From Pseudomonas sp. B21_DOA (GTDB lineage: Bacteria; Pseudomonadota; Gammaproteobacteria; Pseudomonadales; Pseudomonadaceae), in assembly GCA_030544685.1 (NCBI GenBank), contig CP086683.1:62001-126000 (forward strand): a stretch of DNA of 64,000 nucleotides, in the 5' to 3' direction. Position 1 is the stretch's first letter, and every line of letters starts with the position of its first letter. This document shows positions 54,651-63,383 of this stretch, in pieces. Both the position numbers and the translations under genes were made by a program. Below the pieces are notes generated by a model, which saw nothing but the letters and a program-made list of their open reading frames with translations, made no database searches and was not told the DNA's origin.

Positions 54651-56018
54651 TCACTCAAACAGTGCGTCGAGGGCTTGTTCGAGACGGGTCACGGCAATGA
54701 TCTGCAACCCCGCCGGCGCTTCCTTCGGTGCGTTGCCCTTGGGCACAATCGCGCGTTTGAAGCCGTGCTTGGCCGCTTCTTTCAACCGCTCCTGCCCGCT
54801 CGGCACCGGGCGTACCTCGCCGGACAGGCCGACTTCGCCGAACACCAGCAAATCATGGGGCAGCGGCCGGTTACGCAAACTCGACATCACTGCCGCCATC
54901 AACGCCAGATCCGAGGCGGTTTCCAGCACCTTCACGCCACCGACCACGTTGAGGAACACGTCCTGGTCGTGAGTCGGAATGCCGCCATGACGGTGCAGCA
55001 CCGCGAGCAGCATTGCCAGACGGTTCTGATCCAGCCCCAGCGTGACCCGACGCGGGTTGGCCAGATGGCTGTCATCGACCAGCGCCTGCACTTCCACCAG
55101 CATCGGCCGGGTGCCTTCCCACGTCGCCATGACCACACTGCCCGGGACTTCTTCCTGAGCGCGAGTGAGAAAAATCGCCGATGGGTTGGAGACTTCTTTC
55201 AGGCCCTTATCGGTCATGCCGAATACGCCCAACTCGTTGACCGCGCCGAAACGGTTCTTCACCGCGCGCAGCAAACGCAGACGACCATCGGATTCACCTT
55301 CGAAATACAACACGGTGTCGACCATGTGTTCCAAAACACGAGGACCGGCCAAAGCGCCCTCTTTGGTAACGTGGCCGACGAGGAAGATCGCCGTGCCACT
55401 CTGCTTGGCGTAACGCACCAGCAGCGCCGCGCTCTCACGCACCTGGGATACGCCGCCCGGCGCCGATTGCAGCTGTTCGGTGAAAATGGTCTGGATCGAG
55501 TCGATCACCATCACCTTGGGCTTTTCCTGACGAGCGGTGGCGATGATGGTTTCGATGCAGGTCTCGGTCATCACCCGCAGCTGATCCTGGGGCAGGCCGA
55601 GACGACGCGCACGCATGGCCACCTGCTGCTGGGATTCCTCACCGGTGACGTACAGCGCCGGCATGCTCTTGGCCAGGTTGCACAGGGTCTGTAGCAGGAT
55701 TGTCGACTTGCCGATCCCCGGATCACCGCCAATCAGCACCACAGAACCGTCAACCAGGCCGCCGCCGAGCACGCGATCGAGTTCACCGGAGGCAGTAGAA
55801 AAACGCGGGATTTCTTCGATGCTGACTTCGGCGAGCGTCTTGATCTGTGCCTGCTGCCCGGCCCAACCGGTGCGCCCGGTGGGTGCCGTAGCGCCGCCGC
55901 TTTCGATCATGGTTTCGGTCAGGGTGTTCCAGGCACCGCACTCGCCGCACTGCCCGGCCCACTTGGGAAAGGTTGCGCCGCACTCGGTGCAGCCGTACAT
56001 GCGCTTGGCCTTGGCCAT
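54651..56018 (-). CDS. radA: DNA repair protein RadA (Sms)
   Basis: RadA processes branched recombination intermediates. The 455-residue protein has an N-terminal C4 zinc finger (CTECGATFPKWAGQCGEC split as CTEC and CGEC), a RecA-like ATPase with GGDPGIGKSTILLQ Walker A and the RadA-specific KNRFGAVNELGVF motif. A C-terminal LonP-like domain (DLALMAAVMSSLRNRPLP) follows. The start at 56018 is standard. It is downstream of katB-ankB on the same strand, after a short gap. Confidence 0.96.
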   Translation of the reverse strand: MAKAKRMYGCTECGATFPKWAGQCGECGAWNTLTETMIESGGATAPTGRTGWAGQQAQIKTLAEVSIEEIPRFSTASGELDRVLGGGLVDGSVVLIGGDPGIGKSTILLQTLCNLAKSMPALYVTGEESQQQVAMRARRLGLPQDQLRVMTETCIETIIATARQEKPKVMVIDSIQTIFTEQLQSAPGGVSQVRESAALLVRYAKQSGTAIFLVGHVTKEGALAGPRVLEHMVDTVLYFEGESDGRLRLLRAVKNRFGAVNELGVFGMTDKGLKEVSNPSAIFLTRAQEEVPGSVVMATWEGTRPMLVEVQALVDDSHLANPRRVTLGLDQNRLAMLLAVLHRHGGIPTHDQDVFLNVVGGVKVLETASDLALMAAVMSSLRNRPLPHDLLVFGEVGLSGEVRPVPSGQERLKEAAKHGFKRAIVPKGNAPKEAPAGLQIIAVTRLEQALDALFE

Positions 56019-56065
56019 CAGAACCCCCGAAAGAAAAGACGCGATGATAACGCAGCCATCGCCGA

Positions 56066-56611
56066 TCAGCGCGGCGCGGCAGTCCGGATTTCGCCGCTGG
56101 CCAGACGCACGGCACTGTTGCCCAGCGGATCCTCGGCATTCAGGTCGGCGCCCTTGGCTTTCAACGCATCAAGCAATTCCAGACGTTTGAACAGCCCGGC
56201 GTACATCGCCGCGGTCTGCCCGGCGCCGTTACGTTGGTCCGGGCTGCAATCGGTGGCCATCAGGCGCCGGGCGATCTGCAACTCGCCTTTGAATATCGCG
56301 CCCATCAGGGCGGTGTTGCCGCGTTGGTCTTGAGCACAGGCATCGGCGCCAGCGGCGAGCAGGCGTTCCACCGCCGGCGCCTGACCGTGATAAGCCGCCA
56401 GAATCAGCGCGGTGTAACCCTTGCTGTCGCGGGTATCGAGGGAATAACCGGACTCGATAAAGGTGTCGAGCATCGGCACGTCGCCACGGCGGGCGGCGTC
56501 GAAGTAGTAATCCTGCAACTGCGCCTTGAGCGCCTCGGGACTTTGCTCGACCGGTGCCGCCCAGGTGAGGGTCGACAGGCACGCGGCCAGGCCTAAAAGA
56601 AAAATACGCAT
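56066..56611 (-). CDS. ankB: periplasmic ankyrin-repeat protein AnkB
   Basis: A 181-residue protein with signal peptide MRIFLLGLAACLSTLTWAAP and about four ankyrin repeats (YYFDAARRGDVPMLDTFIES; DSKGYTALILAAYHGQAPAVER; DQRGNTALMGAIFKGELQIARR; NGAGQTAAMYAGLFKRLELL). It follows katB in the same direction. In P. aeruginosa the katB-ankB pair is co-transcribed under OxyR and AnkB protects catalase activity, possibly by aiding haem or periplasmic folding. A perfect hairpin sits between the two genes here. Confidence 0.93.
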   Translation of the reverse strand: MRIFLLGLAACLSTLTWAAPVEQSPEALKAQLQDYYFDAARRGDVPMLDTFIESGYSLDTRDSKGYTALILAAYHGQAPAVERLLAAGADACAQDQRGNTALMGAIFKGELQIARRLMATDCSPDQRNGAGQTAAMYAGLFKRLELLDALKAKGADLNAEDPLGNSAVRLASGEIRTAAPR

Positions 56612-56627
56612 CGAGCACTCTCCTTGA

Positions 56628-56661
56628 GCGCACGCGAGGCCGGACCGGCCCTCGCGTGCGC
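56628..56661 (-). promoter_or_regulatory. intercistronic hairpin katB-ankB
   Basis: Perfect 12-base arms GCGCACGCGAGG and CCTCGCGTGCGC with a 10-base GC-rich loop, entirely in the 60-base gap between katB and ankB and ending just upstream of the ankB RBS. There is no T-run, so an mRNA-processing or attenuating structure is more likely than a terminator. Confidence 0.75.
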
Positions 56662-56671
56662 CGCATGGCTA

Positions 56672-58213
56672 TCAGTCGGTCAGTTTGGCCGCCAGCGCTT
56701 TCACACGGCTGAGGTCGCCCTTGGCCACCTCGGTCACACCGCTGCCGTACTCAGGGTCGGCCTTGTACAGGAACGACAGAATGATGTGCTTGCTCTCGTC
56801 ATCAGTGGTGGCCAGCGAGCCGCCGAAGCTGTCGATCAGGTCGCGACGTTCCTGCTTGCTGTACGAGCGATACAGATCACCGGCCTGTTTGAAGTTCTGC
56901 TCACGCTGAATCTTCGCCTGCTGGGTGGTGCCCGCCAGCGCCGATTGGCTGTAACGCGCCGATGGCGTCTCTTCACGCGGTTGCAGACGGCTTGGCTGGT
57001 AGTTGACGCCGGACTGGCTGGCGCCGAAATTCATCGCACCATCCTGATTGCCATTGTTCACTGCGGTTTTCGGTGCGTTGATCGGCAATTGCAATGCGTT
57101 GGCACCGAGGCGATACATCTGCGTATCGGCATAAGAGAACACTCGGCCCTGCAACAAACGATCTTCCGAAGGCTCGATACCCGGAACTACGTTGGCGGGT
57201 GCCATGGCCACTTGTTCGGTTTCCTGGAAGACATTGGCCGGGTTACGGTTCAAGACCATCTGTCCAACTTTGCGCTCCGGAATACCCGGCCAGATCTTGG
57301 TTGCATCCAATGGATCGAAATCAAACTTGGACAAATCCTGTGGCTTCAGAACTTGCACGTACAAGTCCCACTTCGGAAAGTTGCCTTTATTGATATTGCT
57401 GACCAAGTCATTGGTCATATGGCTGTAATCCTGACCCTGAACCTTGCCAACCTGTTTCGGCCGCAGATTATTAATCCCCTGCAAGCTCTTCCAGTGAAAC
57501 TTCACATAGTGAACTTCATTTTTTGCATTGATCAGCTTGTAGGCATGAACGCCATTACCATCCATTTCGCGATAACTGGCCGGGGTACCGTAGTTGGAAT
57601 ACAACTCGGTCAGTGTGCGGGTCGCTTCCGGTACATGGGAGAAGAAATCGAACCGGCGAGAATCGTCGTCCAGGTTGGTGCGCGGATCGGGCTTGAAGGC
57701 GTGCACCATGTCCGGGAACTTGATCGCATCGCGGATGAAAAAGGTCGGGAAGTTGTTGCCGACCAGATCCCAATTGCCGTCAGCGGTGTAGAACTTGGTG
57801 GCGAAACCGCGCGGATCGCGCAGGGTTTCCGGGGAGTGGTTGCCGTGCACCACCGCCGAAAAGCGTACGAACACTGGGGTGCTCTGGCCGGCGGCGAATA
57901 CCTTGGCCTTGCTCAGGTCACTGAGGTCATCGGTCACGGTGAAGGTGCCATGAGCGCCGGTGCCGCGTGCATGCACCACGCGCTCGGGGATGCGTTCGCG
58001 ATCGAAGCGCTGCAGCTTCTGGATCAGTTGCACATCCTGCAGCAGTACCGGGCCGCTGGCCCCAGCGGTTTGCGAGTTCTGATTGTCACCGACCGCAGCG
58101 CCGTTATCGCGGGTCAGCGGAGCGGCATTGACTGAAAAGGTCAGCAGGCTGGCGGTCAGTACACCGAAGGTGCGGCGATGGGGAAAAGCCCCCAGTCCAG
58201 GAATGGATGTCAT
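56672..58213 (-). CDS. katB: periplasmic catalase KatB
   Basis: A 513-residue monofunctional haem catalase with signal peptide (cut near FSVNA-APLT). The catalytic His81 lies in ERVVHARGTGAHG, the distal Asn region in DGNWDLVGNNFPTFF, and the haem-ligand Tyr in RVFSYADTQMYRLG. The small-subunit length and sequence fit clade 3. It breaks down hydrogen peroxide and in P. aeruginosa is OxyR-induced. Start at 58213. It is divergent from mscL with 285 bases between; I did not pick out an OxyR site there. Confidence 0.96.
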   Translation of the reverse strand: MTSIPGLGAFPHRRTFGVLTASLLTFSVNAAPLTRDNGAAVGDNQNSQTAGASGPVLLQDVQLIQKLQRFDRERIPERVVHARGTGAHGTFTVTDDLSDLSKAKVFAAGQSTPVFVRFSAVVHGNHSPETLRDPRGFATKFYTADGNWDLVGNNFPTFFIRDAIKFPDMVHAFKPDPRTNLDDDSRRFDFFSHVPEATRTLTELYSNYGTPASYREMDGNGVHAYKLINAKNEVHYVKFHWKSLQGINNLRPKQVGKVQGQDYSHMTNDLVSNINKGNFPKWDLYVQVLKPQDLSKFDFDPLDATKIWPGIPERKVGQMVLNRNPANVFQETEQVAMAPANVVPGIEPSEDRLLQGRVFSYADTQMYRLGANALQLPINAPKTAVNNGNQDGAMNFGASQSGVNYQPSRLQPREETPSARYSQSALAGTTQQAKIQREQNFKQAGDLYRSYSKQERRDLIDSFGGSLATTDDESKHIILSFLYKADPEYGSGVTEVAKGDLSRVKALAAKLTD

Positions 58214-58498
58214 ATCAGGTTCCTCTGGTTTTATTGGGCGCATCCAGGTGCGCCACGCCAAGGCTAGAGGCCTGTGCAGCGGAACATAAATAGAAAGAAC
58301 GTAACACCATGATTGAAGAAATTGGCTGTGCAATCAGCGCTTTAGCGCGTATTTCGCGCGCGATTGCTGGCATTTTGCAAACTAATCGTCAATTGATGTG
58401 TCGATAAAAACGGGCATTGTAAGAAGGTGTTTCGCGCAGGAGGCGTTTCGCTGATTTACACTGCCTACACCAAACTCATCTGTAACAAGGAAATAACT

Positions 58499-58912
58499 AT
58501 GGGCGTGCTTAGCGAGTTCAAGGCCTTCGCGGTCAAAGGCAATGTGGTCGACATGGCCGTCGGTATCATCATTGGCGCAGCGTTCGGCAAGATTGTTTCG
58601 TCGTTTGTCGGCGACGTGATCATGCCGCCGATCGGCCTGTTGATCGGTGGGGTCGATTTCAGTGATCTGGCCGTCACGCTCAAAGCCGCCCAGGGCGATG
58701 CGCCCGCCGTGGTGCTGGCTTACGGCAAATTCCTGCAGACGGTGCTGGATTTCGTGATTGTCGCTTTCGCGATCTTCATGGGCGTCAAAGCCATCAACCG
58801 CCTCAAGCGCGAAGAAGCCGTAGCACCCACTGCGCCGCCGATCCCGAGCAAGGAAGAGCAACTGCTGGGCGAAATCCGCGACCTGCTCAAGGCGCAGAAC
58901 GAGCGGCCCTGA
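58499..58912 (+). CDS. mscL: large-conductance mechanosensitive channel MscL
   Basis: MscL opens under membrane tension on osmotic downshock. The 137-residue subunit has the amphipathic N-terminus [17 protein letters not shown]1 [21 protein letters not shown], a periplasmic loop, TM2 [19 protein letters not shown] and the charged C-terminal helix [22 protein letters not shown] precedes ATG 58499; the open frame upstream is not coding. It shares a terminator with convergent fpr. Confidence 0.97.
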   Translation: MGVLSEFKAFAVKGNVVDMAVGIIIGAAFGKIVSSFVGDVIMPPIGLLIGGVDFSDLAVTLKAAQGDAPAVVLAYGKFLQTVLDFVIVAFAIFMGVKAINRLKREEAVAPTAPPIPSKEEQLLGEIRDLLKAQNERP

Positions 58913-58930
58913 GGCATTTGCTTCACATTG

Positions 58931-58955
58931 AAACGGCACCCGCGGGTGCCGTTTT
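58931..58955. terminator. shared bidirectional terminator of mscL and fpr
   Basis: AACGGCACC-CGCG-GGTGCCGTTTT between convergent genes: a 9-base stem with T's on one side and A's on the other. Confidence 0.9.
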
Positions 58956-58957
58956 CG

Positions 58958-59734
58958 TTACCAGTAATTCTCTACCGCGACCTGCCCCGGCTTGCGCGTC
59001 AGGCTCAGGCGCATGTCGCGCTGCTTGAGCAAGGCGCGGGTGTCGTCGATCATCTGCGGATTGCCGCACAGCATCACCCGCGAATGCTCTGGCGATAGCT
59101 CAACGCCCGCCGCTCGCTCCAGTTCGCCATTTTCGATCAACGTGGTGATCCGGCCCTGCAGCGCGCCGGGATGCACTTGGCGGGTCACAGTGGGGATGAA
59201 TTGCAGCTTGTGGGCGTATTCGCTCAGATAGTCACGTTGCGCCAACCCGGCGATCAACTCCTGATAGGCCAGTTCCCGCGCCTCCCGCACGCTGTAAACC
59301 AGAATGATCCGCTCGAATTTCTCCCAGACTTCGAAGTCCTGCAGGATCGACAGAAACGGCGCCACCCCGGTGCCGGTGGACAGTAGCCAAAGGTCCCGGC
59401 CGTCGACAAAGCGATCCAGCGTCAGATAACCGAACGCCTGGCGCTCCACCATCAAAGTGTCGCCGACCTGGAGTCGGCTCAACTCACTGGTGAATTCACC
59501 GCCCGGCACAACGATGGAAAAGAACTCGAGAAACTCGTCGAACGGCGACGACACCATCGAATAGGCGCGCCAGACCGTGCTGCCATCGGCCTTGGTCACG
59601 CCCAGCCGGGCGAACTGGCCGGCACGAAAGCGAAAGCCGGGATCGCGGCTGGTGCGCAGCGTGAACAGGTTCGGGGTCAACGGTTGCACATCGAGCAAGG
59701 TCTGGCTGGTGTACTTCTCGGCGCTGGCAGTCAT
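58958..59734 (-). CDS. fpr: ferredoxin-NADP reductase (Fpr)
   Basis: A 258-residue FAD/NADP reductase of the bacterial Fpr class. FAD site WRAYSMVSSP (RxYS motif), NADP-binding STGTGVAPFLSILQD, RIILVYSVREARELAY, MLCGNPQMID and the C-terminal VAVENYW with aromatic end stacking near the flavin. It exchanges electrons between NADPH and ferredoxins/flavodoxins and helps in redox stress and Fe-S upkeep. Start at 59734. I would not distinguish FprA from FprB by sequence alone. It is divergent from the LuxR gene with 314 bases between. Confidence 0.93.
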   Translation of the reverse strand: MTASAEKYTSQTLLDVQPLTPNLFTLRTSRDPGFRFRAGQFARLGVTKADGSTVWRAYSMVSSPFDEFLEFFSIVVPGGEFTSELSRLQVGDTLMVERQAFGYLTLDRFVDGRDLWLLSTGTGVAPFLSILQDFEVWEKFERIILVYSVREARELAYQELIAGLAQRDYLSEYAHKLQFIPTVTRQVHPGALQGRITTLIENGELERAAGVELSPEHSRVMLCGNPQMIDDTRALLKQRDMRLSLTRKPGQVAVENYW

Positions 59735-60048
59735 GAGGCACTCCTTGAAACGATTACCCCCAGTGTCCCGCAAAATCGCGCTGCCAAACACCTGTCATTG
59801 GTAATGGTATTAACAGGATCGGCACCGCGCATTCGACTTTTCGTCAATCCTGGATCTAGAGCAATAACTTTAAGATGCCAATTAAAATATAACAGCCTGT
59901 ATTGCTAAGAACGCTTTATAAAAAACATCAAAGTTTCAATCTCGAAATAATGTAAGGCGATTCGCAGGAAAGATCCTACACTTCGATTCGTGCCGGATCT
60001 TTTGGATCCATTCGGCGCCCCGATATCAGGCTATGGAGGCGATAGTTC
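59735..60048. other. AT-rich intergenic region fpr - luxR solo
   Basis: A 314-base gap, noticeably AT-rich at 59860-59960, that must carry the promoters of fpr and of the LuxR gene. I found no 20-base lux box (CT-N12-AG dyad), no REP element and no reading frame. Confidence 0.5.
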
Positions 60049-60759
60049 ATGGAAACGTGGAAGGAATCACAATTGAAACAACTGACGTTTGCCAAGGGCA
60101 TAGAATCGGCTTACGCAATATTGCTGAGATTCGCCGAAAACCTGGGCTTTAATTTCTGCGCAATCGCAGTCACGTCACCGAATCGCGAAGTGCATCTTAA
60201 CGCCTTGCAAATCAATAACTATCCGAAAGAATGGAACGTCCAGTACAAAAAACAGAACTACCGCAATATTGATCCGGTAATAGCGCATTGCAATCACTCA
60301 ATACTGCCGATCGTTTGGGAGGAGACCGTGTTTTCAGACGCGCCCGAACTGTGGCAGGCGCTGAAACAGAACGGGCTGCAACATGGCTGGTCGCAAGCGT
60401 TTCATGACGAAGCCAGCGGTTTGTGCAGCATCATCAGCCTGGCGCGTACTCATTGCCCGATCAGCCCGCTCGAGCTGTATGAGCATTATGGTTATCTGTT
60501 CTACGCCAACCGGCACCTCAGCGAATTGTATGCCCGCACCGTTCCTGTTCAGGCCAAGCCCAGCAGGCCCAGGCTATCGTCCCGGGAGCTGGAGATCATG
60601 AAATTGTCCGCCGTGGGCAAGACAGCTCACGATATCTCGCGGATCCTGAGCCTGAGCGAGCGCACCGTTAACTACCATGTGCAAAACGTTATCGAGAAAT
60701 TCAACGTCTGCAACAAGATTTCTGCGGTGATCGCGGCCGCCCGTGCCGGAATCATCTGA
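60049..60759 (+). CDS. LuxR-type quorum-sensing regulator (solo)
   Basis: A 236-residue protein with an N-terminal autoinducer-binding domain and a C-terminal LuxR HTH (LSSRELEIMKLSAVGKTAHDI; SLSERTVNYHVQNVIEKF). The six residues conserved in AHL-binding pockets are present: Trp62, Tyr66, Asp75, Pro76, Trp90 and Gly113 (TraR W57, Y61, D70, P71, W85, G113). An AHL-type ligand is therefore plausible. No luxI-type synthase lies in the window, so it is a LuxR solo as far as can be seen. The gene body starts more AT-rich than its neighbours. Confidence 0.92.
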   Translation: METWKESQLKQLTFAKGIESAYAILLRFAENLGFNFCAIAVTSPNREVHLNALQINNYPKEWNVQYKKQNYRNIDPVIAHCNHSILPIVWEETVFSDAPELWQALKQNGLQHGWSQAFHDEASGLCSIISLARTHCPISPLELYEHYGYLFYANRHLSELYARTVPVQAKPSRPRLSSRELEIMKLSAVGKTAHDISRILSLSERTVNYHVQNVIEKFNVCNKISAVIAAARAGII

Positions 60760-60932
60760 ATAACCCAGGGGTAACGCGCCTCAATCCCGCATGTATTTAC
60801 ACGCAAAAAACGTACCATTGCGGCCTCTCCGAGTGATGACGCAACCTGCTTGCATCGCTGTCCACTCGGTAGGATCCCGTCGCACGACAGCCAGCAACGG
60901 GACACCCGCCGAATATCCTGAGTCCCCGCCCC

Positions 60933-62057
60933 ATGCCTTTGCTCGAAACGCCTTTAGCTCAACTCGACCTGATCCGCCAGCCCGAACAGCAGAATGAACC
61001 GCTGCAAGCCTTCGATGCGGCGGACGAATACCTGCTCAATTATCTCGCCAGCGAACAACCGGCAAGCAGCACTCGCGTGCTGGTGCTCAATGACAGCTTT
61101 GGGGCGTTGGCGATCAGTCTGCTGGGCAAGGTCGAGGTGAGCAGCAGCGGCGATTCGTTCCTGGGTTTTATCGGGCTGGAAAAGAACCTGCTGCGCAATG
61201 GCCAGGCATTCGACGCGATCCGCCCGATACCGGCCAGTGAGCCTTTGGTCGGGCCGTTTGATCGGGTGCTGATCCGAGTCCCCAAAACCCTGGCGCTATT
61301 GGAAGAGCAGTTGATCCGCCTGCAAGGGCAACTCGCTCCCGGCGCGCAAGTGATCGCGGCGGCCATGGTCAAGCATCTGCCCCGTGCCGCAGGCGATCTG
61401 CTGGAGCGCTACGTCGGTCCGGTGCAGGCATCGCTGGCGGTAAAAAAGGCGCGACTGCTGATCGCCACGCCTGAAACCAAAGTGCTCGCCACATCGCCCT
61501 ACCCGACTCGCTATCGCCTCGACGAACCAGCGATCGAACTGCTTAACCACGCCAACGTGTTCTGCCGCGAAGGCCTGGACATCGGCACTCGCGCATTTCT
61601 CCCGCATCTGCCAAAGAACCTTGGCAACGCGCGGGTCGCCGATCTCGGTTGCGGCAACGGTGTGCTGGCGATTGCCAGCGCCCTGCAGAACCCGGATGCG
61701 CATTACACGCTGGTCGACGAATCGTTCATGGCGGTGCAATCGGCTGCCGAGAACTGGCGCGCGGCATTGGGCGATCGCGAAGTCATCGTGCGCGCTGGCG
61801 ATGGTCTGGCCGGGCAGGCGCCACAGTCGCTGGACGTGGTGCTGTGCAACCCACCGTTCCATCAGCAGCAGGTGGTCGGCGATTTCCTCGCCTGGCGCAT
61901 GTTCCAGCAGGCGCGTGAGGCGCTGGTGGTCGGTGGTGCGCTGTACATCGTCGGCAACCGGCATCTGGGCTATCACAGCAAACTGGCGCGCCTGTTCCGT
62001 GGTGTCGAGCAAGTCGCGGCGACGCCAAAATTCGTCATCCTCAAGGCGCGCAAATAG
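60933..62057 (+). CDS. rlmG: 23S rRNA (guanine-1835-N2)-methyltransferase RlmG
   Basis: A 374-residue two-domain methyltransferase of the RsmC/RlmG group. The degenerate N-terminal domain (MPLLETPLAQLDLIRQP...) guides RNA binding. The C-terminal domain has the SAM site VADLGCGNGVLAIASAL and the catalytic NPPFH motif for N2-guanine methylation. Length and NPPFH favour RlmG over RsmC; position fits PA4617. Start ATG 60933. No obvious promoter was picked out in the 173-base gap before it. Confidence 0.94.
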   Translation: MPLLETPLAQLDLIRQPEQQNEPLQAFDAADEYLLNYLASEQPASSTRVLVLNDSFGALAISLLGKVEVSSSGDSFLGFIGLEKNLLRNGQAFDAIRPIPASEPLVGPFDRVLIRVPKTLALLEEQLIRLQGQLAPGAQVIAAAMVKHLPRAAGDLLERYVGPVQASLAVKKARLLIATPETKVLATSPYPTRYRLDEPAIELLNHANVFCREGLDIGTRAFLPHLPKNLGNARVADLGCGNGVLAIASALQNPDAHYTLVDESFMAVQSAAENWRAALGDREVIVRAGDGLAGQAPQSLDVVLCNPPFHQQQVVGDFLAWRMFQQAREALVVGGALYIVGNRHLGYHSKLARLFRGVEQVAATPKFVILKARK

Positions 62058-62068
62058 ATTTCGCGCAT

Positions 62069-62092
62069 AAAAAACCCTCCGTGAGGAGGGTT
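62069..62092 (-). terminator. terminator of the cio/cyd operon
   Basis: AACCCTCC-GTGA-GGAGGGTT stem; on the minus strand it is followed by TTTTTT, so it mainly ends the cioAB-DUF2474 transcript and only weakly rlmG. Confidence 0.85.
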
Positions 62093-62128
62093 GCGAGTCC
62101 ATACCCGAAGGCGCCGGGACGGGATGTC

Positions 62129-62295
62129 TCAGTGAGTGGTCAAACCTGCGGCATTCATGAACATGCGCATCAGGCTGGCGGCGATGAACAACACGCCGAC
62201 ACTGCCAACCCAGATCAGGGCCAACCAGCCGAGCCGCTGCCACAGCGGCTTTTTTCGGCTTCTTCAATGTCGTGCAGGGAATGTTTGCCGGTCAT
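62129..62295 (-). CDS. DUF2474 / CydP-type small oxidase subunit, one frameshift
   Basis: A single-helix protein of 55 residues downstream of cioB: MTGKHSLHDIEEAEKK at the N-terminus, then PLWQRLGWLALIWVGSV and VLFIAASLMRMFMNAAG. It belongs to the small DUF2474 family that accompanies cyanide-insensitive bd oxidases. The A-run on the minus strand (62250-62255, shown as T's on the plus strand) is one base short after EEAEK; a seventh A restores KPLWQRLGW. It is easily missed because of its size and the break. Its role as an accessory subunit is inferred from position. Confidence 0.82.
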
Positions 62296-62337
62296 TTTCT
62301 TCAAACCTCTTCAAAATTGATGGCGCCGCTGGCGACG

Positions 62338-62366
62338 CCATCGCGGGCAAGCCCGCTCCCACAGGG
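62338..62366. repeat. single REP unit (CATCGCGGGCAAGCCCGCTC family)
   Basis: One arm only, between cioB and the DUF2474 gene; same family as the pair at 50.4 kb. Confidence 0.8.
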
Positions 62367-62372
62367 TTTCAC

Positions 62373-63380
62373 TTAGTGGTAACCGTCTTCGTGGGTGACC
62401 TTGCCGCGGAACACGTAATAGCTCCAGAAGGTGTAACCCAGGATGAACGGGATGATGAACAGCGTGCCCACCAGCATGAAGCCCTGACTTTGCGGCGGCG
62501 CAGCGGCGTCCCAGATCGAGATCGACGGCGGCACGATATTCGGCCACAGGCTGATGCCCAGGCCGCTGTAGCCGAGGAAGATCAGCACCAGGGTCAGCAG
62601 GAACGGCGTGTAGTTGGCATTGCGTGCCACCGCGCGGATCAGGCCGTACAAGGTGACCAGCACCAGAATCGGCACCGGCATGAACCAGAACAGGTTCGGC
62701 ATACTGAACCAGCGCGAGGCGATTTCCGGATGCGACAGTGGCGTCCACAGGCTAACGATACCGATCACTGCCAACAGAACAAACGCAAGCGGCCGCGCCA
62801 GGTCATGCATCTGCTCCTGCAACTTGCCTTCGGTTTTCATGATCAGCCAAGTACAGCCGAGCAAGGCATAGGCCACCACCAGCGCCGCACCGCAGAACAG
62901 CGTGAACGGGGTCAGCCAATCCAGTGAACCACCGGCGAACTGGCGATTGACCACCGGCAGACCATCGATGAACGCACCGAGCGCCACGCCCTGAAAGAAC
63001 GTCGCCGCGATCGAACCACCGATGAATGCCTTGTCCCACAGATGCCGTTTTTCATCCTTGGCCTTGAAGCGGAACTCGAAAGCCACGCCACGGAAGATCA
63101 GGCCCATCAACATGAAGATCAGCGGCAGGTACAGCGCCGACAGCACTACCGAATAGGCCAGCGGGAATGCGCCGAACAACGCCGCGCCGCCCAGCACCAG
63201 CCAGGTCTCGTTGCCGTCCCACACAGGGGCGACCGTGTTCATCATCACGTCGCGATCGGTCTTGCCTGGCACGAACGGGAAGAGAATGCCGATGCCCAGG
63301 TCGAAGCCGTCCATGACCACGTACATCATGATGCCGAAGATGATGATCACGGCCCAGATCAGCGGAAGATCAATACCCAT
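62373..63380 (-). CDS. cioB: cytochrome bd-type (cyanide-insensitive) oxidase subunit II
   Basis: CioB/CydB is the second large subunit of the terminal quinol oxidase. The 335-residue protein has about eight TM helices, including MYVVMDGFDLGIGILFPFV and the VWDGNETWLVLGGAALFGAFP signature of subunit II. It starts 3 bases after the cioA stop. The sequence is closer to the CIO branch than to the E. coli CydB. It works with CioA to reduce oxygen at low energy yield and to resist cyanide. The regulator region is outside the window. Confidence 0.93.
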   Translation of the reverse strand: MGIDLPLIWAVIIIFGIMMYVVMDGFDLGIGILFPFVPGKTDRDVMMNTVAPVWDGNETWLVLGGAALFGAFPLAYSVVLSALYLPLIFMLMGLIFRGVAFEFRFKAKDEKRHLWDKAFIGGSIAATFFQGVALGAFIDGLPVVNRQFAGGSLDWLTPFTLFCGAALVVAYALLGCTWLIMKTEGKLQEQMHDLARPLAFVLLAVIGIVSLWTPLSHPEIASRWFSMPNLFWFMPVPILVLVTLYGLIRAVARNANYTPFLLTLVLIFLGYSGLGISLWPNIVPPSISIWDAAAPPQSQGFMLVGTLFIIPFILGYTFWSYYVFRGKVTHEDGYH

Positions 63381-63383
63381 GAG

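Noticed and set aside
59790..59822. lux box upstream of the LuxR solo (CCTGT...ACAGG)
   Set aside because: The half-sites are separated by 17 bases instead of the spacing of a 20-bp lux box, so the match is probably chance.
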